From Rummeliibacillus sp963792445 (GTDB taxonomy: Bacteria > Bacillota > Bacilli > Bacillales_A > Planococcaceae), in NCBI GenBank assembly GCA_963792445.1, contig CAWBWO010000009.1, forward strand, positions 1 through 64,000: a stretch of DNA of 64,000 nucleotides, in the 5' to 3' direction. The notes under the pieces are model-generated. The model was given only the letters and a program-made list of their open reading frames with translations, ran no database searches and had not been told where the DNA came from. Positions 37,334-46,609 of the stretch are shown in pieces; the first letter of the stretch is position 1; every line of letters begins with the position of its first letter. The position numbers were made by a program, and so were the translations under genes.

Positions 37334-38542
37334 ATGAGTGAAACAGTAGTAAATACAGAAAACGCTCGTGAGATGTTGGTTGAAAATGCACGCTCCTTAC
37401 AAAAGTTATTACGTGATAAAACATTGGAAATTGATCAAACAAGTAGTTTACCAGATGAAGTTGTCAATGCGATTCGTGATAAAGGTCTTTTGAAAATTTT
37501 ACGTCCGAAAATGTTTAATGGCTATGAAACTGATATGCGCACTTATTTTGACGTAGTAACTGAAATTAGTCGTGGCAACGCTTCTGCTGGTTGGTTTGTT
37601 TCGCTAAGTAATATTCGTGATTATATGATTTCTTATGCATTTGGGCGTAAGGCATTAGATGAAATTTTCGGACCAAATCATGATCAAGATGTTGTGTTAG
37701 CAGGGAACTTTAAACCGATTCGAATTGATATTGAAAAGGTAGAAGGTGGCTATTTTATAAAAGACGCTCAGTGGCCATTTGTGTCCGGTTCTCCATATGC
37801 TGACTGGTTTTACTTTGGAGCACCGATTGATGACGGAAATGGTGGCGTCGAGATGGCCATCCTGATTGTTCCAAAAGAAGATGCAAAGGTACTAAATGAT
37901 TGGAATGTAGTTGGTTTACGCGGTTCAGGAAGTAATAGTGTCGTTGTAAAAGATATCTTCATCCCAGAACACCGCGTTTCTTTGGACCGATTAGCACAAA
38001 AAGGACACTATATTATAGAAGAATTACAAGATAATCCATTGTACCGTACACCGTTTGTGCCATCGTTAACACTTTCCATCGCTGCACCCGCTTTGGGCAT
38101 TGCGCTTGGTGGTTTTGATTTACATCTTGAACGTGTGGCAAAAGCAGGAATTGGTAATACCTTCTATAACAAAATGAATGAAGCAGCAGTGACACATTTA
38201 CAAATTTCTGAAACGGAGATGAAGCTTGAGTGTGCCCGCATGTTATTTGAGCAAGCCATTTCTGATTTAGATGATTATTCAACTCGAGGTCAAGATTTCA
38301 CACAAAAGGAAAGTATCCGTATTAAGGCCCAATTTGGCTATGCAAATCAGCTATGTAAAGAAGCTTTTGACTTCATGTTAGCAGGTGCTGGTTCTGTATT
38401 TGCCTATAACAATAATGTATTCCAAACGTTCTACCGAGATTTTATCGCCATGCATTTACATGGATTTATCACACCAACTAGTTTACTAGAAACATATGGT
38501 CGTATTATGTGTAATTTAGAGCCGAACACTTATTTTGCTTAA
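37334..38542 (+). CDS. Flavin-dependent monooxygenase, acyl-CoA-dehydrogenase fold, copy 2
   Basis: 402 residues, paralogue of the 31747 protein (shared SLPDE..NAIRDKGLLKILRPKMFNG-type start, AQWPFVSGSPYADWFYFGAP, NVVGLRGSGSNSVVVKDIFI, and a C-terminal helical bundle). Expected role is again phenol ortho-hydroxylation with reduced flavin from the 39613 reductase. Two copies beside one reductase suggest two phenolic intermediates or two substrates. GAGGTG precedes the ATG. Confidence 0.85.
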   Translation: MSETVVNTENAREMLVENARSLQKLLRDKTLEIDQTSSLPDEVVNAIRDKGLLKILRPKMFNGYETDMRTYFDVVTEISRGNASAGWFVSLSNIRDYMISYAFGRKALDEIFGPNHDQDVVLAGNFKPIRIDIEKVEGGYFIKDAQWPFVSGSPYADWFYFGAPIDDGNGGVEMAILIVPKEDAKVLNDWNVVGLRGSGSNSVVVKDIFIPEHRVSLDRLAQKGHYIIEELQDNPLYRTPFVPSLTLSIAAPALGIALGGFDLHLERVAKAGIGNTFYNKMNEAAVTHLQISETEMKLECARMLFEQAISDLDDYSTRGQDFTQKESIRIKAQFGYANQLCKEAFDFMLAGAGSVFAYNNNVFQTFYRDFIAMHLHGFITPTSLLETYGRIMCNLEPNTYFA

Positions 38543-38562
38543 TTGATAAAGGGGGAAGGAAA

Positions 38563-39502
38563 ATGAGTAAAGCTGAAATTTCAAAACTAGGACATTTTGG
38601 GTTAGTCAGTACAGATTTAGAAAAATCACTGTGGTTTTTTAAAGAAGTAATTGGACTTGAAGAAACAGAAGTAGTGGATGGTGTGCACTATTTACGTGCA
38701 TGGGGTGATTTTGAACATCATACATTATCGATTCGAGCAGGAGAAGAAGCGCACTTAGATCATATTGCTTGGCGTACAAAACGCCGTGAAGACGTAGATT
38801 TATTTGCGCAACGCATTGCAAAGTAGTGGAATTGCAATTGAATGGGTAGAAGAAGGAACGGAAAAAGGGCAAGGTAAAGCGTTCCGTTTCCAATTACCAA
38901 GTAATCATACATTTGAAATTTACTTTGATATGGAAAAAACATTAGCTTCGCCTGAAACTCGTTCTGTATTAAAAAACCAATCGCACAAATCGTGGAATCG
39001 AGGCGTTTCACCACGAAGAATTGACCACGTTAACTTATTAAGTTCACTGCCAGCCAATGAATTTGCAGATTTCATGCAAAAGCATTTAGGTTTCAATTTA
39101 CGAGAATATGTAGAAGCGCCAGATGGAACATACGTGGGTGCATGGATGAGTGTAACTCCGCTTGTACATGATATTGCCTTTAGTTTTGATCCGAATTCAA
39201 AATCGACACATGAAGTGCATCACATTGCCTATTGGTTAGATAATGCGCAAGATTTACTTAGAGCAGCAGATATTTTAAAAGAGCATGGCATTTTCTTTAA
39301 AGGACCTGGTAAACATGGTATCTCTCAAGCCATGTACATTTATGCAATTGATCCAGGAAGCGGTGTGAGACTAGAAATTTTCACAAATGGATACCTGATT
39401 TTTGAACCGGATTGGGAGCCGATTCGCTGGACGCTTGATGAAATGGATCTTGGGTTTACGTATTGGGGAGATCAAATGGATGCCGAAAATAACCCAGAAT
39501 AG
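38563..39502 (+). pseudogene. Extradiol dioxygenase, copy 2, frameshifted
   Basis: The first frame gives MSKAEISKLGHFGLVSTDLE... to FAQRIA, then a stop; the second frame continues SSGIAIEWVEEG and the whole catalytic domain. Dropping one A in 38820-38822 yields a single protein of about 312 residues. Catalytic residues are intact: DHVN, LVHDIAF, VHHIAYW, GPGKHGISQ and RLEIFTNGY. The ribosome site GGGGGAAGG is strong. A native mutation would inactivate the second ring-cleavage step, but the otherwise perfect sequence argues for an indel error or very recent event. Confidence 0.88.
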
Positions 39503-39612
39503 GCATGAGAAGGCAACTCTTAAAGCATTATAATGAAGCGAAAGAGGGTACTGTGGTCGTTTGGTCTAACCAGCTTGAATGAGACCGTAGAATCTAAGGA
39601 GGCTACTTTCGA

Positions 39613-40089
39613 GTGCTAATGGATGATCGTTTATTTCGAGATACGATGGGGAAATTTGCAACAGGTGTCACAGTTATTACAACCAAGCATGAAGAACAAG
39701 TACATGGTATGACGGCTAATGCCTTTATGTCGGTATCTCTTAGCCCGAAATTAGTTGTGATTTCAATTGGTGAAAAGGCTCGTTGTCTCCATAAAATTCG
39801 TGAAAGTGGTCAATTTGCCGTTAATATTTTGGCAGAAGATCAACAAGAATATTCGATGATTTTTGCGGGACAAAAAAAGGATGAAATAGATATTCCTTTT
39901 GATACTTTAGCCGGTGTACCTGTATTACCTGGTGCTTTAGCACAAATTAGTTGTGAAGTTGTCTCTACCCATGTGGAAGGAGATCACACATTATTTATTG
40001 GAAAAGTACAAGATATCAACTTAGAAGATAAGGAACCTCTTCTTTTCTATTCAGGAAAATATCGATCATTACAACGTGTGACTGTATAG
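39613..40089 (+). CDS. Flavin reductase (HsaB/HpaC-like) partner of the monooxygenases
   Basis: 158 residues. FRDTMGKFATGVTVITTKHE and GMTANAFMSVSLSPKLVVIS are the flavin-binding core of the short-chain flavin reductase family; LFIGKVQDI and LLFYSGKYRSL close the fold. GTG 39613 is preferred over ATG 39619 because AAGGAGG at 39596-39602 is ten bases upstream. It supplies reduced FMN/FAD to the acyl-CoA-dehydrogenase-fold hydroxylases. The 110-bp gap before it contains a small GGTCT..AGACC hairpin. Confidence 0.9.
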   Translation: MLMDDRLFRDTMGKFATGVTVITTKHEEQVHGMTANAFMSVSLSPKLVVISIGEKARCLHKIRESGQFAVNILAEDQQEYSMIFAGQKKDEIDIPFDTLAGVPVLPGALAQISCEVVSTHVEGDHTLFIGKVQDINLEDKEPLLFYSGKYRSLQRVTV

Positions 40090-40101
40090 GGAGGGGTTTC
40101 A

Positions 40102-40872
40102 TTGGATATTCAAAAAGCTGCTCAGGCAATATTAGAGGCTGAGAGATTAAAAGAACCCATCTCTCCATTTACGTCGACAACGGATATATCGGTAGATGAT
40201 GCTTATCGCATTCAGCTTCTACAAATTCAAGAGAAGTTAAAAGAAACTCATTTAGTGGGTATGAAAATAGGTTTGACAAGTCAGGTTATGCAGGAAATGT
40301 TTCAAGTAGATACACCAGATTTTGGCCATATTTTAAACTCGATGGTGTTTGAAAATAGAAGCGTGGTGTCTGCGTCTAAATTTATTAGTCCAAAGGTTGA
40401 ATTTGAAATTGCTTTTATATTGAAAGAAGATTTAAAAGGTCCCAATGTTACCGCTGAGCAGGTTCTACAAGCTACGGAAGCCATCGTACCAGCTATTGAA
40501 ATAATCGATAGCCGAATAACAGATTGGAAATTTCGTTTTGAAGATACTGTTGCAGATAATGGATCGTCAGCTGGAGCGATTTTAGGGGGTAAAAAGTCAA
40601 AGCCAACGATGGAAGAATTAGCATCCATTCAGATGACTGCAAAGAAAAATGATGAAATCTTTGATACGGGCATGAGTAGTGCAGTCATGGAGAATCCAGC
40701 AAAAGCTGTTGCTTGGTTGGCGAATATGCTTGAATCCTATGATATTACATTAAAAGCAGGGCAATTTATTTTATCAGGTGCGATTACAGCTGCTGTGCCA
40801 TTTGAGCCTGGTGATGAATTTGATATCGATTTTGGTTCATATGGTCAAGTAAAGGTAGCATTTTCAGATTGA
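40102..40872 (+). CDS. mhpD: 2-hydroxypenta-2,4-dienoate hydratase (2-keto-4-pentenoate hydratase)
   Basis: 256 residues from TTG 40102 behind GGGAGGGG, which abuts the reductase stop. Family motifs: GMKIGLTSQVMQEMFQVDTP, PKVEFEIAFIL, VPAIEIIDSRI, FRFEDTVADNGSSAGAILGG and an ending SGAITAAVPFEPGD...FGSYGQVKV. It adds water to the dienoate released by the hydrolases, giving 4-hydroxy-2-oxoacid for the aldolase. The order hydratase, acetaldehyde dehydrogenase, aldolase matches mhp/bph/hsa operons. Confidence 0.92.
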   Translation: MDIQKAAQAILEAERLKEPISPFTSTTDISVDDAYRIQLLQIQEKLKETHLVGMKIGLTSQVMQEMFQVDTPDFGHILNSMVFENRSVVSASKFISPKVEFEIAFILKEDLKGPNVTAEQVLQATEAIVPAIEIIDSRITDWKFRFEDTVADNGSSAGAILGGKKSKPTMEELASIQMTAKKNDEIFDTGMSSAVMENPAKAVAWLANMLESYDITLKAGQFILSGAITAAVPFEPGDEFDIDFGSYGQVKVAFSD

Positions 40873-40881
40873 GGTGAAAAT

Positions 40882-41769
40882 ATGGAGAAGTTAAAAGTAG
40901 GTATTATTGGTTCAGGAAATATTGGAACGGATTTAATGTATAAAATTGAACGCTGTGATGCACTTGAAATGTCTGTGATGATTGGTATTGATAAGGAATC
41001 AGAGGGATTAAGACGTGCTAAAGAGCGTGGCTATAAAACAATCGATACAGGTATTGAAGGATTAAAGGATCAGATGAATCTAGTAGATATTGTTTTTGAT
41101 GCAACAAGCGCATACGCACATGCGGACAATTATGAAGCAGTAAAAGCTGCGGGGAAAAAGATGATTGATTTAACACCAAAAGCATTAGGTCCATTCACTG
41201 TGCCGCCTGTTAATTTAACAGAACATCTCGATAAAGATAATGTGAATATGGTCACTTGTGGTGGTCAGGCAACAATACCAATCGTACATGCCATCAATCG
41301 TGTTGTGGCAGTGGACTATGCCGAAATCGTGGCGACTGTTTCAAGTAAGAGTGCTGGTCCAGGAACTCGTGCCAATATTGATGAATTTACTCGTACAACT
41401 TCACGAGCAATTGAAGTTGTAGGGGGAGCCAAAAAGGGAAAAGCAATTATTATTCTCAATCCAGCTGAACCACCAATCATGATGCGTGATACAGTGCATG
41501 CATTGGTGGAAGAGGTTGGACATGAGGATGAAATCATTGCTTCTATCGAAAAGATGGTACAAGAGGTTCAACAATATGTGCCGGGCTATCGTTTACATGG
41601 AGCTCCGATTTTCGAAGGCAAAAAAATATCTGTATTTTTAGAAGTGGAAGGTGCTGGCGATTTCTTCCCAACTTATTCAGGAAATTTAGATATCATGACA
41701 GCCGCCGCCGCTCGTGTTGCAAATGAGATGGCTAAAAATATGGTAACACAGAAAGGCGGTGTTTCATGA
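40882..41769 (+). CDS. mhpF: Acetaldehyde dehydrogenase (acylating)
   Basis: 295 residues. N-terminal Rossmann KVGIIGSGNIGTDLMYKI, catalytic C126 in NMVTCGGQATIPIVHAI, and SKSAGPGTRANIDEFTRTTS are hallmarks of the DmpF/MhpF/BphJ enzymes that channel acetaldehyde (or propanal) from the aldolase to acyl-CoA with NAD and CoA. It overlaps the aldolase start by four bases (ATGA), consistent with forming the usual aldolase-dehydrogenase complex. Confidence 0.95.
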   Translation: MEKLKVGIIGSGNIGTDLMYKIERCDALEMSVMIGIDKESEGLRRAKERGYKTIDTGIEGLKDQMNLVDIVFDATSAYAHADNYEAVKAAGKKMIDLTPKALGPFTVPPVNLTEHLDKDNVNMVTCGGQATIPIVHAINRVVAVDYAEIVATVSSKSAGPGTRANIDEFTRTTSRAIEVVGGAKKGKAIIILNPAEPPIMMRDTVHALVEEVGHEDEIIASIEKMVQEVQQYVPGYRLHGAPIFEGKKISVFLEVEGAGDFFPTYSGNLDIMTAAAARVANEMAKNMVTQKGGVS

Positions 41770-42767
41770 GAGAGATTCACGTTTTAGATGTGTCGTTACG
41801 AGACGGTAGTCACTCGATGAAACATGCCTATACCGAAAAACAAGTAAGAGATATCGCTAGAGGCTTAGATCAAGCAGGGGTGGAATATTTTGAAGTGGCA
41901 CATGGTGATGGCCTTGGGGGATCAAGTCTACAATACGGCTTTTCAAGCGTTGATGAATTGAAGTTAATCGAAGCAGCAGTAGATGAATGCAAGCAAGCAA
42001 AAGTTGCGGTATTACTAATACCAGGAATCGGTATTAAAGAGGATTTGAAAGAAGCTGTAAAGGTCGGGGCGAAAATGGCGCGAATTGCGACCCATGTCAC
42101 AGAGGCAGATACTGCTGCGCAACATATTGCAATGAGTAAAGAATTAGGATTAAAAACAGTTGGATTCTTGATGATGGCACATATGGCGCCAGTAGATGTC
42201 ATCGTCCAACAAGCAAAGTTATTTGAACAATATGGAGCAGATATTATTTATGTGACAGATTCTGCAGGGTACTTATTACCTCATCAAGTAACAGAGCGAA
42301 TCCAAGCATTAAAACAACATGTTAGTTGTCAAATAGGATTCCATGCGCATAATAATATGTCTTTAGCAATGGCAAATTCTCTAGCAGCCATTGAAGCAGG
42401 GGCTACATATATAGATGGCTCACTGCGTGCATTAGGCGCAGGAAGTGGAAATACGCAAACAGAAGCCTTAATCGCTGTCCTCGACCGTTTAGGCATACAG
42501 ACAGGCGTGGATTTATACAAAATAATCGATGTAGCAAATGACATCGTTGCACCGCTCTTACCAAGACCACAAGAAATCTCTGGATCAAGTCTTATGATGG
42601 GCTACGCTGGCGTATACTCTAGCTTCTTGCTACACACTGAAAAAGCAGCTCAACTCTTTTCTGTAGATGAACGGGATATCTTAGTTGAACTAGGTAGAAG
42701 AAAAGCTGTTGGAGGCCAAGAGGACTTGATTTATGAAGTGGCTCAAGCATTGCAAATTACAAAATAA
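41766..42767 (+). CDS. mhpE: 4-hydroxy-2-oxovalerate aldolase
   Basis: 333 residues. HMG-CoA-lyase-like barrel with DVSLRDGSHSMKHAYT (catalytic arginine and metal aspartate), ADIIYVTDSAGYL and the metal histidines in GFHAHNNMSLAMANSLAAIE, then GLRALGAGSGNTQTEAL-type loop. It cleaves the hydroxy-oxoacid to pyruvate and an aldehyde passed to the preceding enzyme. It ends the lower pathway block; a terminator-like hairpin follows. Confidence 0.95.
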   Translation: MREIHVLDVSLRDGSHSMKHAYTEKQVRDIARGLDQAGVEYFEVAHGDGLGGSSLQYGFSSVDELKLIEAAVDECKQAKVAVLLIPGIGIKEDLKEAVKVGAKMARIATHVTEADTAAQHIAMSKELGLKTVGFLMMAHMAPVDVIVQQAKLFEQYGADIIYVTDSAGYLLPHQVTERIQALKQHVSCQIGFHAHNNMSLAMANSLAAIEAGATYIDGSLRALGAGSGNTQTEALIAVLDRLGIQTGVDLYKIIDVANDIVAPLLPRPQEISGSSLMMGYAGVYSSFLLHTEKAAQLFSVDERDILVELGRRKAVGGQEDLIYEVAQALQITK

Positions 42768-42792
42768 AACAATACTTGTTTTGAATAGCTAA

Positions 42793-42825
42793 AAAGAAGG
42801 AGCTAAATACTCTTTCTTTTTTTTT
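42793..42825 (+). terminator. Terminator-like hairpin inside the island
   Basis: AAAGAAGGAG / CTCTTTCTTT (one mismatch), 7-nt loop, then a long T-run. It divides the island into 31747-42767 and 42870-52892, or reduces expression of the second part. Confidence 0.55.
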
Positions 42826-42869
42826 CAAGAAAATCATATTGAAACAATTAAAAAAGGTAGGTGATGTGA

Positions 42870-43823
42870 ATGAAAAAGTGTGGACATTATCGCGCAAAAT
42901 TTGGGGACGGTCCGATTTGGCATCAAGGATATGGAGTAATCTGGTTAGATAGTGCAGCAAAGAAAATCATCACATATAACCCAAAAACCAAGCAAGAAAA
43001 TGTATATGACGCGCTAGGCTTTATTCAAGCGATTGTACCAACTGCAGATGGTCAATTTATAGGGATTTATAAAGATGGATTATACTATCTGAATTTTAAG
43101 CAAGGAGTTAAAACACCATTTGCCATACCCGAAGGCTTAAATGATCTTCATTATTTAAATGATGGCAAATGTGGACCGGATGGACAAATTTGGGTAGGAT
43201 CATCTGATGGATTTTTTAAAAGATTTAAAGAATCACCGCATACAGCAATGTCGCAATATCCATTTGAAAATGCAAAATTATTTAGCATCGACCCAGCAGG
43301 AAACATTCAAGTGAAATTGGAAAATATTACATTATCCAGTGGCCTAGATTGGAATCGTAAAACCAATAAATTTTATCACATCGATTCTTCAAAGCATCAT
43401 ATTTACCAATATCAATTAATGGAAAATCATGAGATCCAATTTGAAAAGATTATTTATACATTTGAGATGGATGAGGGATATCCAGATGGCATGACAATTG
43501 ATGAAAGTGGAAATTTATGGGTTGCGTTATTTAAAGGAAAAAAAGTGGCATCTATTTCTGAGAAAGCAACTCGAATTGTTTGCATCAATCCAACAAAATG
43601 CAGATTGTGAAAGAAATTGAATGTACCATTTTCACATGTTACGTCTTGTACGATTGGCGGAGAAAACTTTGATACGTTGTTTATCACAACTGCGTATGAA
43701 CCTTTACCAGCAGATAAAGTCAAACAGGAACCATTTGCAGGATATTTAGTAGAGATTCCGATTGATCAAAAAGGTGTTGAAAACTACGAATTTGAAACGA
43801 ATCGGGAGAAAATGCGAATTTAG
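42870..43823 (+). pseudogene. SMP-30/gluconolactonase-like lactonase, interrupted
   Basis: Six-bladed propeller protein: GDGPIWHQGYGVIWLDS, GLNDLHYLNDGKCGPDGQIWVG, ENITLSSGLDWNRKTNKFYH, GYPDGMTIDESGNLWVALFKGKK. At 43608 an in-frame TGA interrupts it, and the last blade (NVPFSHVTSCTIGGENFDTL) follows in the same frame. The better reading is NPTKMQIVKEL-NVPFSHVT, which needs one A added in the AAAA near 43595 and one A removed near 43614. Full length would be about 317 residues. Such enzymes hydrolyse lactones; a role on a lactone intermediate of the island is inference. GTAGGTGATG precedes ATG 42870. Confidence 0.78.
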
Positions 43824-43935
43824 ATTTCGGTATTTTTTTACGGAAAATTGATTGAATTTTAGAAAAATGATTCGTAGTTCTGTTAGAATATAGTTTTGTA
43901 CGATTAAACAAAGCTGATTTAGGGGGAATAGTGAA

Positions 43936-44887
43936 ATGAAACCTGAAATTGCGAAAGTTAGGACATGTTGCATTAGTAACAAGTGATTTAGAAAAATCTT
44001 TATTTTTCTTCAAAGAAGTAATTGGTTTAGAAGAGACGGAAGAAGTAGATGGCGTCCATTATTTACGTGCTTACAGTGACTTCCAACATCATACCTTAAG
44101 CCTTGAAGCAGGAGAAGCCGGCTATGTAAAACAAATTGGATGGCGTACAAAGACACCTGAATGCGTAGCAGCCTTCAAAAGTATATTGGAAGAGCAAAAC
44201 GTAGCTGTCGAGGAATATCCAAAAGGAACAACAGTTGGCATTGGGGATTCAATTCGTTTCAAGATGCCAAGTGGTCATACATTTGAACTTTATTATGATG
44301 TTGAAAAGCCTAAAGCAACAAATGGCAAAGCATCCGTATTAAAGAATCAAGTTTATCAATCTTGGCGCAAAGGTATTTCACCTCGTCGCTTTGATCATGT
44401 CAATATTCACACTTCTACAGATGTAGAAGAATCGTATGATTTTTTGATGAATGTACTTGGATTTAATATGCGTGAGTATATGCGTGGCAATGACGGCATT
44501 TTAGCAGGATGGTTAAGTGTTACACCTTTAGTCCATGATGTAGCGCTTTTAAAGAAAGATACACTGCCAACACCTGCTCGCTTACATCACATTTCATATT
44601 GGTTAGATGATTCGCAAGATATTTTGCGCGCTGCAGATATTTTAAAAGAAAATGGCCTTCAATTTATTGGTCCAGGAAAACACGGAGCAACACAGGCAAT
44701 TTATCTTTATGTGATGGATCCAGGAAGTGGTTGTCGCGTTGAATTATTTTCAGGAGGATACTTGATTTTCGAACCTGATTGGGAGCCTGTTGAATGGACA
44801 TTGGAAGAACGCTCATCTTGCAATACTTATTGGGGCGACTCGGTGCAAGACAAGGAACTAAATAATATAACCATCGAAGCTCGCTAA
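43936..44887 (+). pseudogene. Extradiol dioxygenase, copy 3, frameshifted at its start
   Basis: AGGGGGAATAG then ATG 43936 opens MKPEIAK; one extra base at 43954-43957 (GCGAAAGTTA) throws the frame, and the rest (LGHVALVTSDLEKSLFFFKE to TIEAR) is in the next one. Corrected length is about 317 residues. Catalytic residues are complete: RFDHVNIH, LVHDVALL, LHHISYW, GPGKHGATQ and CRVELFSGGY. It is closer to copy 1 than to copy 2 in the active-site segments. It could be translated from TTG 43949 without the first residues, so it may still work. Confidence 0.85.
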
Positions 44888-44911
44888 TCAATGAAAAGGT
44901 AGGCGAGGCTT

Positions 44912-45697
44912 ATGAAAGTAATCCTAGTAAATGAACAAAATTTATCAACGATTCAAGCTAATTGTTGTTCAAGTGTGATGGCGTTAGGCTTTTTTGATGG
45001 GATTCATAAAGGTCATCAAAAAGTAATTGCACAAGCGAAAAAATCGGCAAAAATGAAAGGGCTTCCTTTAGCAGTTATGAGTTTTTTTCCACATCCGAAA
45101 ACGGTATTTTCAAATCAAGAAATCGATTATTTAATGCCAATGGAGCAAAAAGCAAGACAACTAAAGAAGCTGGGTGTTGATATTTTCTATATTGTTGAAT
45201 TTACAAAATCATTTGCCTCTTTAACGCCTGTAACATTTGTCAACGAATACTTGGTCAACTTAAAAGTCCAACATGCAGTTGCTGGATTTGACTATACGTA
45301 CGGTGCAAAGGGAGCTGGAAATGTTCATACGATTTCAACCCATAGCCATCATCAAATAACGGTTCAAGCGGTAGAAGAATATGCGATGTATGGCTCAAAA
45401 GTAAGTTCTACCTATTTACGAGAACTGTTACAAAATGGTCAAGTGGAAACGATAACAGCATTATTGGGAAGACCTTATCAGGTTCAATATCATTTGCAAA
45501 ATGGTTTGAGTTCATATTATACACTTCCAGAAAATGGACATTATTATGTGTCAGTTCTGGTTGGCGAACGAACCATTTCGCAAGTGGTCAAGGTAGTCAA
45601 TCGAAAATGGATTGAATTTAATTATGAGTTTCAATTTGAGGAATGTATGATCGTCTTTCACCAACGAATTACGCAAGCAGTACAAGTAATCAGTTAA
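44912..45697 (+). CDS. FAD synthetase-like protein (RibF N-terminal domain with reduced C-terminus)
   Basis: 261 residues, shorter than the usual 310-320 of RibF. The nucleotidyltransferase half is complete: MALGFFDGIHKGHQKVI (GFFDGxHxGH), VMSFFPHPKTVF, AVAGFDYTYGAKGAG and SSTYLRELLQNGQV. After residue 190 the riboflavin-kinase part is short and lacks the normal substrate loop (PTANI and the metal-binding turn are not visible). It likely makes FAD from FMN. Its place in a cluster with at least five flavoproteins suggests local supply of FAD. Confidence 0.85.
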   Translation: MKVILVNEQNLSTIQANCCSSVMALGFFDGIHKGHQKVIAQAKKSAKMKGLPLAVMSFFPHPKTVFSNQEIDYLMPMEQKARQLKKLGVDIFYIVEFTKSFASLTPVTFVNEYLVNLKVQHAVAGFDYTYGAKGAGNVHTISTHSHHQITVQAVEEYAMYGSKVSSTYLRELLQNGQVETITALLGRPYQVQYHLQNGLSSYYTLPENGHYYVSVLVGERTISQVVKVVNRKWIEFNYEFQFEECMIVFHQRITQAVQVIS

Positions 45698-45709
45698 AGG
45701 ATGAAGAGA

Positions 45710-46609
45710 ATGTCAAAAAAAGAAAAGTTTCAACAACTATTACAAAGACCAGAAACGTTTATATTACCGGGTGCATTTGATGCTATGACTGCTAGATTAG
45801 TAGAAGAATCAGGATTTGAGGCTATATATGTAACGGGTGCAGGTATTTCAAACGCACAACTTGGATGGGCAGATGTCGGCTTAACGACTTTATCAGAAAT
45901 TGCACAGGTTGTATCATGGATGGCAGACGTGACAAATGTTCCATTAATCGTTGATGCAGATACAGGATTTGGCAATGCAGTGAATATGCAACGTACTGTT
46001 AAGCTGTTAGAAAGAGCAGGGGCAGCTGCGATTCAAATTGAAGATCAAGTCATGCCGAAAAAATGCGGTCATTTTAATGGCAAGGAAGTCATTTCTACTG
46101 AAGAAATGGTTGGGAAAATAAAAGCGGCATTGGATGCGCGACAAGATGAACAGTTTGCCATTATTGCTCGGACAGATGCTCTAGCAGTGTATGGATTTGA
46201 TGAAGCAATCAGACGTGCCAATGCTTATAAGGAAGCAGGAGCACATGCTATTTTTGTAGAAGCTCCTAAAGAATTAGAACAAATTGCACAAATACCAAAG
46301 CTTGTAACAGACATTCCATTAATTTTAAACCTAGTAGAAGGTGGTAAAACTCCACTCGTGACAAAGGAAGAAGCGCAAAGGATGGGCTATAAAATAGTAC
46401 TATGTGCAAATACCGTATTACGTGGTGCGATTAAAGGTGTAAAAGATGCTTTAGCAGTTTTAAAAAGAGACGAATCCCAAGTGAATATCGATCCATATAT
46501 TTGCTCGTGGGAAGAGCGCCAACAATTATTTAAACTACATGAAATTAAAAAATTGGAAGAAAAATATTCTGAAAAATCAGAGAGTGGTGAGCGTGAATGG
46601 GTAAAGTAG
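45710..46609 (+). CDS. Isocitrate lyase/PEP mutase superfamily enzyme
   Basis: About 299 residues from ATG 45710 (AAAGGA eight bases upstream; ATG 45701 overlaps it). FILPGAFDAMTARLVEESGF, metal loop VDADTGFGNA and the active-site loop KKCGHFNGKEV with the catalytic cysteine place it with lyases such as methylisocitrate and 2,3-dimethylmalate lyase rather than phosphonate mutases. It probably splits a substituted malate or citrate-like acid from the island into pyruvate, oxaloacetate or similar pieces. It overlaps the next gene by 13 bp. Confidence 0.85.
   Translation: MSKKEKFQQLLQRPETFILPGAFDAMTARLVEESGFEAIYVTGAGISNAQLGWADVGLTTLSEIAQVVSWMADVTNVPLIVDADTGFGNAVNMQRTVKLLERAGAAAIQIEDQVMPKKCGHFNGKEVISTEEMVGKIKAALDARQDEQFAIIARTDALAVYGFDEAIRRANAYKEAGAHAIFVEAPKELEQIAQIPKLVTDIPLILNLVEGGKTPLVTKEEAQRMGYKIVLCANTVLRGAIKGVKDALAVLKRDESQVNIDPYICSWEERQQLFKLHEIKKLEEKYSEKSESGEREWVK

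Noticed and set aside
39503..39612. Attenuator or riboswitch before the flavin reductase
   Set aside because: Only a 5-bp GGTCT/AGACC stem; no conserved riboswitch core, including no FMN aptamer, could be recognised.
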